The notes below the pieces were generated by a model. The model made no database searches. It saw only the letters and a list, made by a program, of their open reading frames with translations, and was not told where the DNA came from. A DNA stretch of 64,000 bases from Pseudoalteromonas piscicida (GTDB lineage Bacteria; Pseudomonadota; Gammaproteobacteria; Enterobacterales; Alteromonadaceae): assembly GCF_000238315.3 (NCBI RefSeq), contig NZ_CP011924.1, positions 331,501 to 395,500 of the forward strand, given 5' to 3'. This document shows, piece after piece, positions 41,047 through 50,071 of this stretch; positions within the stretch are counted from its first letter, which is position 1; each line of letters begins with the position of its first letter. The translations under genes were made by a program, and so were the position numbers.

Positions 41047-43230
41047 TTATTTCCTTACTGTTCGTAAAATACATCCCGTCATACTTCCCGCGAGATTAAC
41101 GCTTAGGAGTAGGGTTTGATCTAACTCGGTATCACCAGCTGGGGTGTTGAGTGCATGCATTAGCGCACGCACTGCTAATTCTGTACTGTGTAGAGGCGTG
41201 GTTTGTGGTTGATATTTTATAAGTTGAGCCTGTGGTAAATGGCTGTCCAAGCTTGCTGCAATGGTGGCAAACGCTTCGTCGTGATGAGTACTTAACACGA
41301 CATTGCCCACTTGGCTTAGCTTCCTAGCATTGCTTGCCAATAATCTGTCTAGTGCTTGATGCTGCTGCGCATCATTGATTTGAATGAAATCAATAATTTC
41401 TGCGAGAGGTCGGTAGCCTGCCGGTAACACCTCGCTGGTTGCCAAGAGTGCTGCGCTGGAAAAATGACCGATATCTGCTTGGAATTGATGTGTAGCCCAG
41501 ACTTGCTGCGAGAGTGCAGTATCGTCTTGCGAGCTACATACCATCGCATATCGACTTCGACCTTCACGCATATCAAGTGCTGCGCTCCAAAGCGCATGTA
41601 AAAAGTCATTGCCTAAATCACTCACACAAGTGGCCGAGTTTTTAAAGCCAAAGCCGAGCGCCAGTTGCCCTAATGTGGCATTGACGACGGTATTGGGGAA
41701 GTGCGTACTTTTTAGCTCTGCAATGCCATCTTGAAATGATGCGAGGTTTTTATCTAAGGTTTCCAGCGAGCCAATGGGATTAGCATAGTAGGCTGCGAAT
41801 TCTGGCAGTGGTAATTGTGCTAAATTGAGATCGCTGTCTTGTAAGGTAAATTGGCAAGCACCTAAGGCAAATTGTGCAACACACGGTGTACGGCGCTGGA
41901 AAAGTGCAGGGAACTGCTGTTTTAAGTTAAATTCAGCAAAGTGGTCGGTGCTATTTTGTCGAGCATTGTATACTTCAGTATCAGACAGGCTGGTGGCAGC
42001 AAGTAGATACACCGGTTTTGACGCCGTGTTAATCGACGTTTTCTGATGTTTACTGAGTAGCATGCTGGTGTTGTGGCCACCAAATGCTGAGTTAGTCACC
42101 GCAAAAACATCAACAACCTGAGGTCTGGCCTGATTGGTCACTAATTGATACGCATGGCAACACGACCTTATTGAGTCGACCCCCAGTGTTGCTGGTAGAA
42201 GTCCTTCATCCTGGCTGACCAAAGTTGAAATAAGTTCTACGGCACCAGCGGCACCAAGGGTATGACCAAAGTAAGATTTACTACTTGAAACCGAGACGTC
42301 GCGCATGGCCTGTTCACCAATGGCTGATTGGATCCCTTTTAGCTCTGCGCCATCATTTGCTGGCGTACCAGTCCCGTGGCTGTTGATATATTCAATATCA
42401 CTTGCTGCAACGGGCGCATAGGACAATGTCTGCGTAAAAGCGCGGCGTACACCATCGCCCTCGGGGTTAGGCGCTGTAGCGTGGTGAGCATCTAAGCTCG
42501 ACCCTGTCGCGAGCAGTTGATATCGCAGCGTTGCGTTACGCTGATTGGCATGTGTTTGCGATTCAAAGACTAAAAAACCTGCGCCTTCACCTAAACTTAA
42601 TCCCATTTTTTCGCTGTACGGAGCACAAGGCTCAGGACTCAAGGACTGTACCGACTGAAAGCCGCCGTAAACCAGCTCGCTCAGGGCATCCGCACCGCCA
42701 GCAATGACGACATCTGCTTGGTCGTTTTCGATAAGTTGTTTAGCAAAAGCAATGGCACTGCTACTTGCGGTACAGGCCGAGGTGAAAGTCATTACAGGGC
42801 CCTGAATACCGAAGTGGCGGCTGACATCGGTTGCAATTTGATGTGGTGGATAAAACTTAAACCCCAGTTGGTGCTGACCTTTAAGGCTCTCCATCAATGA
42901 AAACATACCGCAGTTTGCATTACCGAGAATAAATGCCACACGGGTACTGTCCATCTGATTTAAGGCTAAATTTGCATGCTCAAGTGCTTCTGTAACGGCA
43001 TGGATAGCGTATTGGCTCGCCAGATCCATATCAAAATGTTCTGCGCTGTGGTGCTCGTAGTTGATAGCGAGCGCCCCAACATTGTGTGTTAGTCCCTGTG
43101 TGTCGAAACGATTAATGCGGTCAATACCAGTGCGGTTTTCCTTGATGCTAGTTAGCAGCGCTTGGCGATTTTCGCCTGCTGCACAGAGCACACCATAACC
43201 AGTAATGAAAGTTTGTTGTTTATTATTCAT
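41047..43230 (-). CDS. altD: ketosynthase fused to a degenerate ketosynthase / chain-length-factor-like half
   Basis: 727 aa from the ATG at 43230, which overlaps the altC end by 8 bp; the longer frame to 43449 runs backwards through altC and is rejected. The N-terminal half (about 1–415) is a complete FabF-type KS with Cys153 (TSACTASS), His285 (NSHGTGTPAND) and His323 (SYFGHTLGAAG). The C-terminal half keeps KS-like stretches (NATLGQLALGFGFKNSATCVSDLGNDFLHALWSA in part, HFSSAALLATSE) but has no Cys at the nucleophile position and no matching His pair. Aryl-polyene systems use a KS with a separate CLF; here the two appear joined. It would extend the aryl starter with malonyl units. Confidence 0.87.
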   Translation of the reverse strand: MNNKQQTFITGYGVLCAAGENRQALLTSIKENRTGIDRINRFDTQGLTHNVGALAINYEHHSAEHFDMDLASQYAIHAVTEALEHANLALNQMDSTRVAFILGNANCGMFSLMESLKGQHQLGFKFYPPHQIATDVSRHFGIQGPVMTFTSACTASSSAIAFAKQLIENDQADVVIAGGADALSELVYGGFQSVQSLSPEPCAPYSEKMGLSLGEGAGFLVFESQTHANQRNATLRYQLLATGSSLDAHHATAPNPEGDGVRRAFTQTLSYAPVAASDIEYINSHGTGTPANDGAELKGIQSAIGEQAMRDVSVSSSKSYFGHTLGAAGAVELISTLVSQDEGLLPATLGVDSIRSCCHAYQLVTNQARPQVVDVFAVTNSAFGGHNTSMLLSKHQKTSINTASKPVYLLAATSLSDTEVYNARQNSTDHFAEFNLKQQFPALFQRRTPCVAQFALGACQFTLQDSDLNLAQLPLPEFAAYYANPIGSLETLDKNLASFQDGIAELKSTHFPNTVVNATLGQLALGFGFKNSATCVSDLGNDFLHALWSAALDMREGRSRYAMVCSSQDDTALSQQVWATHQFQADIGHFSSAALLATSEVLPAGYRPLAEIIDFIQINDAQQHQALDRLLASNARKLSQVGNVVLSTHHDEAFATIAASLDSHLPQAQLIKYQPQTTPLHSTELAVRALMHALNTPAGDTELDQTLLLSVNLAGSMTGCILRTVRK

Positions 43231-44719
43231 GTACGCATTCCTGTAGTGCCGAGAGGGTGATTTTGCCGAGTTCGTTTTCTGGAAATTGCGCCAAAAAATG
43301 AACCTGCGGCGTGGGTAAATCTTTAAACCAACTTCTGATGTCCTGAAGGGTAGGGATGCAAGATAGTCCTTCGACAAAGGCGACCAGCTCGCCCCCTTTA
43401 TTATTGTTATTGTCCTCGATAAAAAACACGCGATGGCGAAGTCCCACAAAGCGTTCTTGGAGGATTTTTTCTATACTTTGTAGCGAGTAGCGTTTACCTG
43501 CATATTTAAATATTTGGTCTGCGCGCCCACCGTGTGTGAATTGATTTTCATTGCTGAAAATCAGCTTATCTTTGAGCTCAAACTCTTCACAATTAGCCAC
43601 TAAAAACGGCGATCTCAACATGGTTTTGTGCTCGCCATTTTGATAAATGTCGACGGCAGTGAACTTAGTAAAGTGCGTTTCGTTGTTGCCTAATGGACGA
43701 TAGCCGATACCGCCGGTTTCAGTGCTGCCTAGTACCTCAAAAGCTTGTATTGAAAGCGATAGGGAAGAAATAAGGTCGGCAAGCTTTTGCTCTTTCTCAC
43801 CTTTGAATGGTGCACCTGAGCTTATTAAGTAACAGTGGTTTTGACTTAACTGATCGGCCACAAAGTCAAACATAGTTGGCGTTAAGATCACACCTACCTG
43901 TTTATCTCTTACTGGTTGTAAGTCCGGTGTAGAACCAAGTTCGTAACACACCTGTTTGCCAAGTCGCAGAGGGAGCATAAATGCCCAAATAAAACCGAAC
44001 ATGTGGCGGATATCAACGCAGGCACAGAAATAATCTACTGCGTCAAACGAGAAAGTGTCAGCAAAGGTGACGGCTTCTGCATGGAGTGAGGCGATGGATT
44101 TATGCCAAGTTTGTGGCTTGCCTGTGCTGCCTGACGTTTCAAAGCCAATTGTCTTATCGCTATGCTGTTGTAAAAATGCCGTCATGGAATGAAACGGAAC
44201 TTCTACCTCTTGATTGGCAAGCGTGAGTTCTCGCCAGCTAAACGCATTGGCGTTCGCGGCCGCATTTGCACTTAATACCGGAGTGACATTGTGCGCTAAT
44301 AACACCATAGTGCTCACAATGATATCGCAGGGCGTGCTGTCTTTGATAAGGCGAGCCTGACCGATGATCTCACACTCTAGACTACGTTGTATCAGTGCTA
44401 GTAAATCGGTCTCTTTGAGAGAGGTGACTTGATCTGCCCAAGTCTCCAAGGGTGCTGCTTGTTTTTGTTGCGTTAAGTTTAACGCTATTTGACGTGTTAG
44501 TGTCGCCAAAGTTACAGTGCTCAATTCGCCCAAGTCTTTTAATTGGAACGCTTTTTTACATGCAGCAGATAACTGCATAAGGTCGACCGAGTCGAGAAAC
44601 AGTGGCGCCTCAATTAAATTGGCGTCGTCACTTAGTACGTCTAGTTGTTCTTTATCTACTTCTAACTCAGCTTCAATCAGTTGCATGAGTGTTGAACGAA
44701 TGGCACTGTATGTTTGCAT
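43223..44719 (-). CDS. altC: ACP domain fused to an adenylate-forming (acyl/aryl-ACP) ligase
   Basis: 498 aa from the ATG at 44719, which has a strong GGAAGG site 5 bp upstream; the frame is open to 44800. Residues 1–85 look like a carrier protein: LIEAPLFLDSVDLMQLSAACKKAF places Ser44 in a D-S-V-D motif. The rest is an AMP-forming ligase with SGSTGKP (196–202), EVLGSTETGGIGYR, GGRADQIFKYAGKRYSLQSIE, and a C-terminal lysine in ELGKIT. It probably activates the hydroxycinnamate from AltA and loads it on a carrier, perhaps its own. It lies 34 bp after altB and overlaps altD. Confidence 0.87.
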   Translation of the reverse strand: MQTYSAIRSTLMQLIEAELEVDKEQLDVLSDDANLIEAPLFLDSVDLMQLSAACKKAFQLKDLGELSTVTLATLTRQIALNLTQQKQAAPLETWADQVTSLKETDLLALIQRSLECEIIGQARLIKDSTPCDIIVSTMVLLAHNVTPVLSANAAANANAFSWRELTLANQEVEVPFHSMTAFLQQHSDKTIGFETSGSTGKPQTWHKSIASLHAEAVTFADTFSFDAVDYFCACVDIRHMFGFIWAFMLPLRLGKQVCYELGSTPDLQPVRDKQVGVILTPTMFDFVADQLSQNHCYLISSGAPFKGEKEQKLADLISSLSLSIQAFEVLGSTETGGIGYRPLGNNETHFTKFTAVDIYQNGEHKTMLRSPFLVANCEEFELKDKLIFSNENQFTHGGRADQIFKYAGKRYSLQSIEKILQERFVGLRHRVFFIEDNNNNKGGELVAFVEGLSCIPTLQDIRSWFKDLPTPQVHFLAQFPENELGKITLSALQECVHE

Positions 44720-44753
44720 GGTGTCCTTCCAAGCGAAAATGGTTACGGTCAGA

Positions 44754-45047
44754 TCAACAAGCTTCAGCTGTTGTTTGTGCTTCAACTTGTTCGTGAACAA
44801 AGCTAGCTAAGGTACTGACGTTTTTCATTTTTTCTTGAATGGTTTGTTCTGGGTAATCTTTGAACTTAAGGTTGTATTTTTTCTCGATAGATACCACAAG
44901 ATCGAGCACCTCGATGCTGTCTAGATCTAGACCGTCACCGATAAGTTGAGCATCATCTTCGATTTCATCAATGCTATCTACCACTTCTAAATTATCTACA
45001 ATGATGTCTTGTTTAATAAATTGTGTTATTGATTCTAAGCTACTCAT
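44754..45047 (-). CDS. altB: acyl carrier protein
   Basis: 97 aa from the ATG at 45047, preceded by AGGAT; a longer frame exists to 45092 but lacks a ribosome site. The phosphopantetheine Ser44 lies in LDLDSIEVLDLV. The protein is very acidic in its first half, as ACPs are. It is the only free ACP in the cluster and should carry the growing aryl polyene between AltD, AltH and AltG, and donate it to the AltK C domain. A hairpin separates it from altA. Confidence 0.92.
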   Translation of the reverse strand: MSSLESITQFIKQDIIVDNLEVVDSIDEIEDDAQLIGDGLDLDSIEVLDLVVSIEKKYNLKFKDYPEQTIQEKMKNVSTLASFVHEQVEAQTTAEAC

Positions 45048-45119
45048 TTTTATATCCTTTTTAGTTTCTTTGGTGTGTAGTTTACGTCTCATTAGTGGTT
45101 TTTGAGCAACAACAAGCCC

Positions 45120-45147
45120 TAGCTGGCTGCAGTGAAGCTGCCAGCTA
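45120..45147 (-). terminator. hairpin between altA and altB (possible attenuator)
   Basis: An 8-bp stem (tagctggc / gccagcta) is continued by two more G-C pairs after one mismatch, with a small loop. It lies in the 137-bp altA–altB gap. Downstream on the minus strand is only the weak TTGTTGTTGC. It could let altA be expressed more strongly than the rest. Confidence 0.45.
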
Positions 45148-45184
45148 TAGCGTTATCGTCATCTCAAAAATGACTTAGAGAGGG

Positions 45185-46804
45185 TTACTGCTCATTAAAC
45201 AGGGCGTTAACCATATTGTTGATTTCGACATCCATCGGCCTATCTTCAATGACTGGTTGGAAGTTGCTGCTAATTTCGTCGAAAAACTCGCGAGAAAGTG
45301 CGTTGAGTTTCTCTGCTTTCGCATCTTTCCCGTCAACATAAAATGCCTGGCGGATCGCCATTGCCTGAATAGCAATAACTGGCTTAATGAGATCTGCAAT
45401 ACGACGAAGGTCACGTGCGGCGATAGTGCCCATGCTGACGATGTCTTGGTTAAGTGCTTCTGTTGTGCGTGAAAATACTGACATAGGGCCTGCATTTTTA
45501 AGTGCTTCTGCAACAAGAGAAGAAGAGGTAATTTGCATTGCTTTGAAACCGTGGTGTACCCAAGCTTTGTCGCCAAGATCTTCACGCGCAACCAAGTTGT
45601 TAGAAATTCCACCGTTAAGGCGGTCATCAACCAAAATGCCTAATTCACGCTCTAGTAACGCGCCCATGTTTGCAACAAGTGGCTTGAGGGTATCGCACAC
45701 CGCTGCAACGTGACCACCGTAGAAGTGACCCGCGTTAAGGATAAGGTCGTTCTCATCATCAAATAGTGGGTTATCGTTCACTGAGTTGATTTCAGTCGTT
45801 AGGATCTGTGATGCCCACATCTCAGCATCAATTAATGGACCTAACACCTGCGGAGAGCAGCGAATTGAATAGCTATCTTGTAACCTGAATGTTTCTTGCT
45901 TGCCAAACTCAATGTTGTCATCGGTGCGGTTTCTGCGACCTAAACGCTGATCGACGTTAGTTAAGCGTTCTAGAATTTTTTCTGCGCAGATCTGCTGTCC
46001 GCGGTGTGGTTTAAGTTCGTGTACGCGTTTATGGAATGGCGATGCACGACCTTCGATAAGTTCGACATAAAGCGCGATCAGTTTACAGCTTAAATCAATG
46101 CCGCGGCGGATGTCTTTTAGCGCATTCGTGGCGATAGCAGACATAACCGAAGTACCATTCATGATAGCTAAACCTTCTTTCGGCTTTAGCTTGTATGGCG
46201 CAATGTTTAGCTCTTCTAATACTTCAGCGGTGTCACGCAGTTGTCCTTGATAGTACACTTTACGCTTACCACCAAGTGCGGCACCGACATAAGAAAGTGG
46301 TGTTAAGTCGCCACTCGCACCCACAGAACCCATAGAAGGGATAGCTGGGATGATGCGGTTGTTTAGGAAGGTTTCCATCTGCGCCAGCAATTCCCAACTA
46401 ACGCCTGAAAAGCCTTTGGCATTACAGTTCATGCGGATCAATAAAGTCGCGGCACAATCAGACTCTGAAAGGTAATCACCAACACCACAGCCATGATAAG
46501 CAATGAGGTTTTGTTGTAATTCTTCAGAGAGAGAAGTCGAAATACGGTTACTTGCTGAGTTACCAAAACCAGTCGTCACGCCGTATATATCTTCTTGATT
46601 TGCTAATTTATTGTCCAGGTATTGACGGTTTTGCTCGATTCTAGCTTTTAATGCCAACTCGTCCAATTTTACTTTGGATAAGGGCTGAGCTGCGTAATCT
46701 TGCACTGACTCCAGAGAAAGTGATTGATCTTGCGAGATGAAAACAATACTACCGAGCTTTTTCTCGACCTGAATTGCTTCCTTTTCTGTGTTGTACTGGT
46801 TCAT
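45185..46804 (-). CDS. altA: aromatic amino acid ammonia lyase (HAL/PAL/TAL family), probable tyrosine ammonia lyase
   Basis: 539 aa from the ATG at 46804, preceded by AGGAAAGTC; the frame is open to 46900 but the added N-terminus has no ribosome site. The MIO-forming Ala163-Ser164-Gly165 lies in GSVGASGDLTPLS. The catalytic Tyr74 is in YGVTTGFG. The substrate-selector pair is Tyr103-His104 (NLIAYHGCG): neither the usual Ser-His of histidine lyases nor the His-Leu of R. sphaeroides TAL. In the alt pathway it makes p-coumarate from tyrosine as the polyene starter. That substrate is inferred from pathway logic, since a phenol is needed for the halogenase. Confidence 0.88.
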   Translation of the reverse strand: MNQYNTEKEAIQVEKKLGSIVFISQDQSLSLESVQDYAAQPLSKVKLDELALKARIEQNRQYLDNKLANQEDIYGVTTGFGNSASNRISTSLSEELQQNLIAYHGCGVGDYLSESDCAATLLIRMNCNAKGFSGVSWELLAQMETFLNNRIIPAIPSMGSVGASGDLTPLSYVGAALGGKRKVYYQGQLRDTAEVLEELNIAPYKLKPKEGLAIMNGTSVMSAIATNALKDIRRGIDLSCKLIALYVELIEGRASPFHKRVHELKPHRGQQICAEKILERLTNVDQRLGRRNRTDDNIEFGKQETFRLQDSYSIRCSPQVLGPLIDAEMWASQILTTEINSVNDNPLFDDENDLILNAGHFYGGHVAAVCDTLKPLVANMGALLERELGILVDDRLNGGISNNLVAREDLGDKAWVHHGFKAMQITSSSLVAEALKNAGPMSVFSRTTEALNQDIVSMGTIAARDLRRIADLIKPVIAIQAMAIRQAFYVDGKDAKAEKLNALSREFFDEISSNFQPVIEDRPMDVEINNMVNALFNEQ

Positions 46805-47071
46805 GACTTTCCTACTCTGACTAAAATAATGAATCCGATTGTGATTTTCACAATGCTTATATTTTTGTATGACCGGAAACTGTTTAGAAAACCCAATCAT
46901 ACTTGTTAGAGGCGAGTACTACTTAACCAACGTCCCGTGTGTGCCAATCCGTTAACTTGGTCGGCTTTGTCGCGATACTATTGTCGCTATCTTTGTTACA
47001 AGATTATTTTATTTGTAAATAAAAAATATTAAATGTGATTTTTTGATTGTTGTGTTTTAAGAACGGCGGCT

Positions 47072-47100
47072 AGGTTAAGCCTGAGTTTTCAGGGTGTCAA
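47072..47100 (-). promoter_or_regulatory. candidate altA promoter with operator-like inverted repeat in the spacer
   Basis: On the minus strand a perfect TTGACA (47095–47100) stands 17 bp from TAACCT (47072–47077). The spacer contains the inverted repeat cctga-aaac-tcagg (47080–47093). A second TTGACA lies opposite, forming TGTCAA-N10-TTGACA at 47095–47116. The leader to altA would be about 265 nt. The -10 is poor, so this is tentative. Confidence 0.4.
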
Positions 47101-47411
47101 CACGAAAAATTTGACATTTTAATGTTAATTAAATCTAACGTTAACATAATTGAAATGTTATAAAATGATTGCAATTTGGAGTTGTTAATAGCTATTTTTT
47201 ATCTCTATGAGATATAAAGAATTAATTGATTTTTAAAGCTAAAACTCTATTTTTATTGTACGTGGAAAGTTTAATAAAACTGACTTATGACAAATGTCAC
47301 TATTTTGTATGGTCGGATCTGAAAATGAATAGAATTGACTTATTTCGACAGAAAGTTGAATTTTTTGTGAATAAAAAATGCGTTATAAATATAAATCTAG
47401 ACGGCTAACCG

Positions 47412-47441
47412 TTGAGGTTGCCGGAATATCGGCAGCCTCAA
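47412..47441 (-). terminator. hairpin after the lipoprotein gene
   Basis: A stem of about 12 bp (ttgaggttgccg / cggcagcctcaa, one wobble pair) with a 6-nt loop lies 14 bp after the lipoprotein stop. There is no clean T tract. It is the likely 3' end of the lipoprotein mRNA. Confidence 0.5.
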
Positions 47442-47454
47442 AGACGGTGATTAA

Positions 47455-48114
47455 TTAGTATTCTAAAACGGTGCTCATTAATCCAGTTTCACCGACGACG
47501 AGTAAGTAAGAGCGGTCTAGCGATGCATTGCAAAGACTTATAACCTCATCACCCATCATAATATCTTGATTACAGTCATCCACTTGATACCAGCTACTGA
47601 CTTCTCCTTTATCAAATTCAACGTCTGAACCGTTAATATTTAATGTCATTGTTTCAGAAGCTAATACTCGTACGGTAAATTTATTATCGTGATCATCTTT
47701 AGACTTTCTAACAACCTTTATATCTAAGGTATCGTTGCTATCCTGCATTACCACAAAGTGATAATCTCGGTCATTACTCACCTTAATTTTTTCTTGTTCT
47801 ACCATGCCAAGCTTGTTGACTGACTCAGCATAAAAACTGATTTCACGGTTGGTGTTATGTTCGTGTGTTATGCGTACGGGTTCTGAACCGGAAGCTAGTA
47901 CTTTGACGCGATATTTATCGTCAGCGACATTTCGTTCATCACCGTCTAGTTCAGTGTTAGCAAGGTGAAATGCAATTTCATAATCGGTGGCATTAACCAA
48001 GTTATATTGGTTTTTATAGATGTCAGAACCGAAGTTGGCGGTCTCGACATCTTCAGACGAACAGGCAACCGCTAATAGGGATAGGGTGGCTGCAGTTAGG
48101 ATACGAAAGTTCAT
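47455..48114 (-). CDS. lipoprotein of unknown function with an internal repeat
   Basis: 219 aa. The lipobox LLAVAC sets the lipidated Cys18. The mature part is acidic and contains two related units, KYRVKVLASGSEPVRI and KFTVRVLASETMTLNI, about 80 residues apart, suggesting tandem beta-rich domains. Two Cys near the C-terminus (DDCNQD, SLCNAS) could pair. I do not recognise the family. It stands alone, flanked by non-coding DNA. Confidence 0.75.
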   Translation of the reverse strand: MNFRILTAATLSLLAVACSSEDVETANFGSDIYKNQYNLVNATDYEIAFHLANTELDGDERNVADDKYRVKVLASGSEPVRITHEHNTNREISFYAESVNKLGMVEQEKIKVSNDRDYHFVVMQDSNDTLDIKVVRKSKDDHDNKFTVRVLASETMTLNINGSDVEFDKGEVSSWYQVDDCNQDIMMGDEVISLCNASLDRSYLLVVGETGLMSTVLEY

Positions 48115-48393
48115 AGTTGATCTCCTTTATCAATATTTTGAACATAGGTCGTTATTCAAGCGATTCGGAGCAAGAGTATAGGATGGAAAAATGAAAGGTT
48201 ACTTAATGATGTTTATAAGATGTTAGAAAATGTAGTATGTAAGGCTTTGTTACAAAATAAGGTACGTGGTATTCGCCATTTTACTTTCTAACTAGGTGAT
48301 AAATATTGGCTTTTGTAATAAGTTAAGTTTTATGACAACTACATTTTTAAACATAAATATAAATCCCTATTTGGATTTATAGTGTAGAGCAAG

Positions 48394-48987
48394 ATGATAA
48401 CGATAAAATCTTTAAGTAAAAGTTTCTCCAAAGAGGTACTGTTTGACAACTATTCACAACAGTTTGATCATAATAGAATTTGTTTAGCGGCGCCGAATGG
48501 CGTAGGGAAAACCACCTTACTGAGTATGATTGCTGGGCTTGATGATGCGTTCAAAGGCGACATTCTTTTACAAGGCAAAAAAATCGATAAACGCCAAACA
48601 CTTGTTGCACTTGCGTCAGACAATATTCCATTTCCTGCTTTTTTGCGTGCAAAAGAGTTATTAACTCTCACATCAACCGCATGGCAATGTGATTTTCCTT
48701 CGCAGCTTATAAACGACTTTCAGTTTGAATCCTTTTTAATGACGCGCTACGCGGATCTCTCCTCTGGTAACAAAAAGAAGCTTCAGCTTATTAATGCTTT
48801 GATGCGTAATACCCCTTATTTATTGCTCGATGAACCTACAGCGGCTTTGGACGCGGCAGGCTGCGAGTATATCGTTGAGCTTGCGCAAAACTACGCTGGC
48901 ATGGTGCTGATGACAAGTCATGAGCCTGAACCTTTTTTACAAGTTGGATTTCGCTCTGTTCCCTTAGCACCAAAGCAGGGTAGTTAA
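48394..48987 (+). CDS. small ABC transporter ATPase
   Basis: 197 aa, slightly shorter than usual. Walker A is APNGVGKTT, the signature LSSGNKKKLQL (a divergent form of LSGGQ), Walker B YLLLDEPTAALD, and the switch His is in MTSHEPEP. It ends one base before the next start, so the two genes are probably translationally coupled. Its partner is the integral membrane protein downstream. The ribosome site is weak. The substrate is unknown. Confidence 0.88.
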   Translation: MITIKSLSKSFSKEVLFDNYSQQFDHNRICLAAPNGVGKTTLLSMIAGLDDAFKGDILLQGKKIDKRQTLVALASDNIPFPAFLRAKELLTLTSTAWQCDFPSQLINDFQFESFLMTRYADLSSGNKKKLQLINALMRNTPYLLLDEPTAALDAAGCEYIVELAQNYAGMVLMTSHEPEPFLQVGFRSVPLAPKQGS

Positions 48988-48988
48988 T

Positions 48989-50062
48989 ATGCTTTATTAC
49001 TATCGTTACAGAAAAGCATCACTTTCCTTATCGCTGCAATCGATAGGCCAGCAACTTCAGCAATTTGGCTTGATGATAGCTGCATTGTTTCAAGTTTATC
49101 TGCTAGGTTTTATCGCAATACTATTTATGGGTATAGGTAAAATTGTAGAAAGTGATAACCCCATTGCACAGGTACAAATTGCATGGGGATTACTTGCGGC
49201 GCAAAGCTTTATTTTATTTGTGTTTAGAGATGCGGTTTTGGACAAAGCGCACAGAAGTTACCACCACACAATCCTCCATCGTGCCATCCATCAAAAAGTG
49301 GCAGATGGGTTGTCCGTGCTTGTTGTTCATCCCTTATTATTGATGACTCTAATTCTCTGCTATTCGATTGGAATTGAGAAAATCACACAAGCGTGGCAAT
49401 TACTGGTTTTTGCGGTGACGCAATTCTTCATTGCCCTTTGTTTTATTTATCGACCCTTGGGGACCAGTATTGGGTTATTGATAACAGCTATTATCAGTTT
49501 TGCTGTTATCGAAATTACTTGGTATTTGGTTGCTGTAAATCTAATAGCACTTGGCTGTGCAGTTTTGCTACCGCGTAAAGTGACGCTATCGATAATGGTT
49601 AAAGGATTGACGACATTTTGGCTGAGCTTTGCTTACAACCACTATTTTGTGTTGCTTTGGCGCATTGTGATGAGTGTATTGGTGATATGGTTTGGCGCGA
49701 TCTTAAGCGCAGAGCGCCCCGATCTGATGGCAAATTACGTTCCAGGTCTGGTGACGTTAAATCTATTATGGTGGTCGAGCCTTGCCATTGATCTCAAACC
49801 TGAAGTCTACGACCGTACTGCATATTGGTTGAGTATAGATAAGCTGCAATCGGCAAAGCAGAGTATTTGGATTATTGTGCTGACGGCCGCCGTCTGTTTT
49901 TCAGTGCCTGTCTATATGTTATTGGGACTGAGTGTAGTGAGTCTATTACCCTATGTCTTTCTACCACTTTTAGTGTTAAGTGCATTAAAAAGTCCACAGC
50001 ATTTAGCTATGACTTGGCTCAGTACCTTAGTGCTGAGCTATACCGCGTATGTGCTGTTGTAA
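48989..50062 (+). CDS. integral membrane protein, probable permease partner of the upstream ATPase
   Basis: 357 aa with about ten hydrophobic segments (for example FGLMIAALFQVYLLGFIAILFMGIG, LLITAIISFAVIEITWYLVAV, LPYVFLPLLVLSAL) and few charges. No family motif is recognised. The one-base gap after the ATPase gene argues that together they form an ABC exporter. It is unlike the AltE/AltF pair in layout. A role in alterochromide export or immunity is possible, but a 1.5-kb distance and opposite strand argue against it. Confidence 0.75.
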   Translation: MLYYYRYRKASLSLSLQSIGQQLQQFGLMIAALFQVYLLGFIAILFMGIGKIVESDNPIAQVQIAWGLLAAQSFILFVFRDAVLDKAHRSYHHTILHRAIHQKVADGLSVLVVHPLLLMTLILCYSIGIEKITQAWQLLVFAVTQFFIALCFIYRPLGTSIGLLITAIISFAVIEITWYLVAVNLIALGCAVLLPRKVTLSIMVKGLTTFWLSFAYNHYFVLLWRIVMSVLVIWFGAILSAERPDLMANYVPGLVTLNLLWWSSLAIDLKPEVYDRTAYWLSIDKLQSAKQSIWIIVLTAAVCFSVPVYMLLGLSVVSLLPYVFLPLLVLSALKSPQHLAMTWLSTLVLSYTAYVLL

Positions 50063-50071
50063 TGATAATCG

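Larger units (their letters stand above)
46805..47454. other. 650-bp AT-rich non-coding region upstream of altA
   Basis: No convincing gene is seen on either strand; the one 60-codon plus-strand frame (47226–47408) has no ribosome site and no recognisable features. The region holds a promoter-like element, several inverted repeats at 47080–47147, and a hairpin at its right end. It separates altA from a convergently placed lipoprotein gene. It probably houses all control of the alt operon. Confidence 0.7.

Noticed and set aside
43231..43449. N-terminal extension of the ketosynthase AltD
   Set aside because: It lies entirely within altC in another frame; the ATG at 43230 gives the standard KS start.
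47226..47408. Small plus-strand frame of 60 codons upstream of altA
   Set aside because: AT-rich, no ribosome site, no recognisable feature; probably chance.
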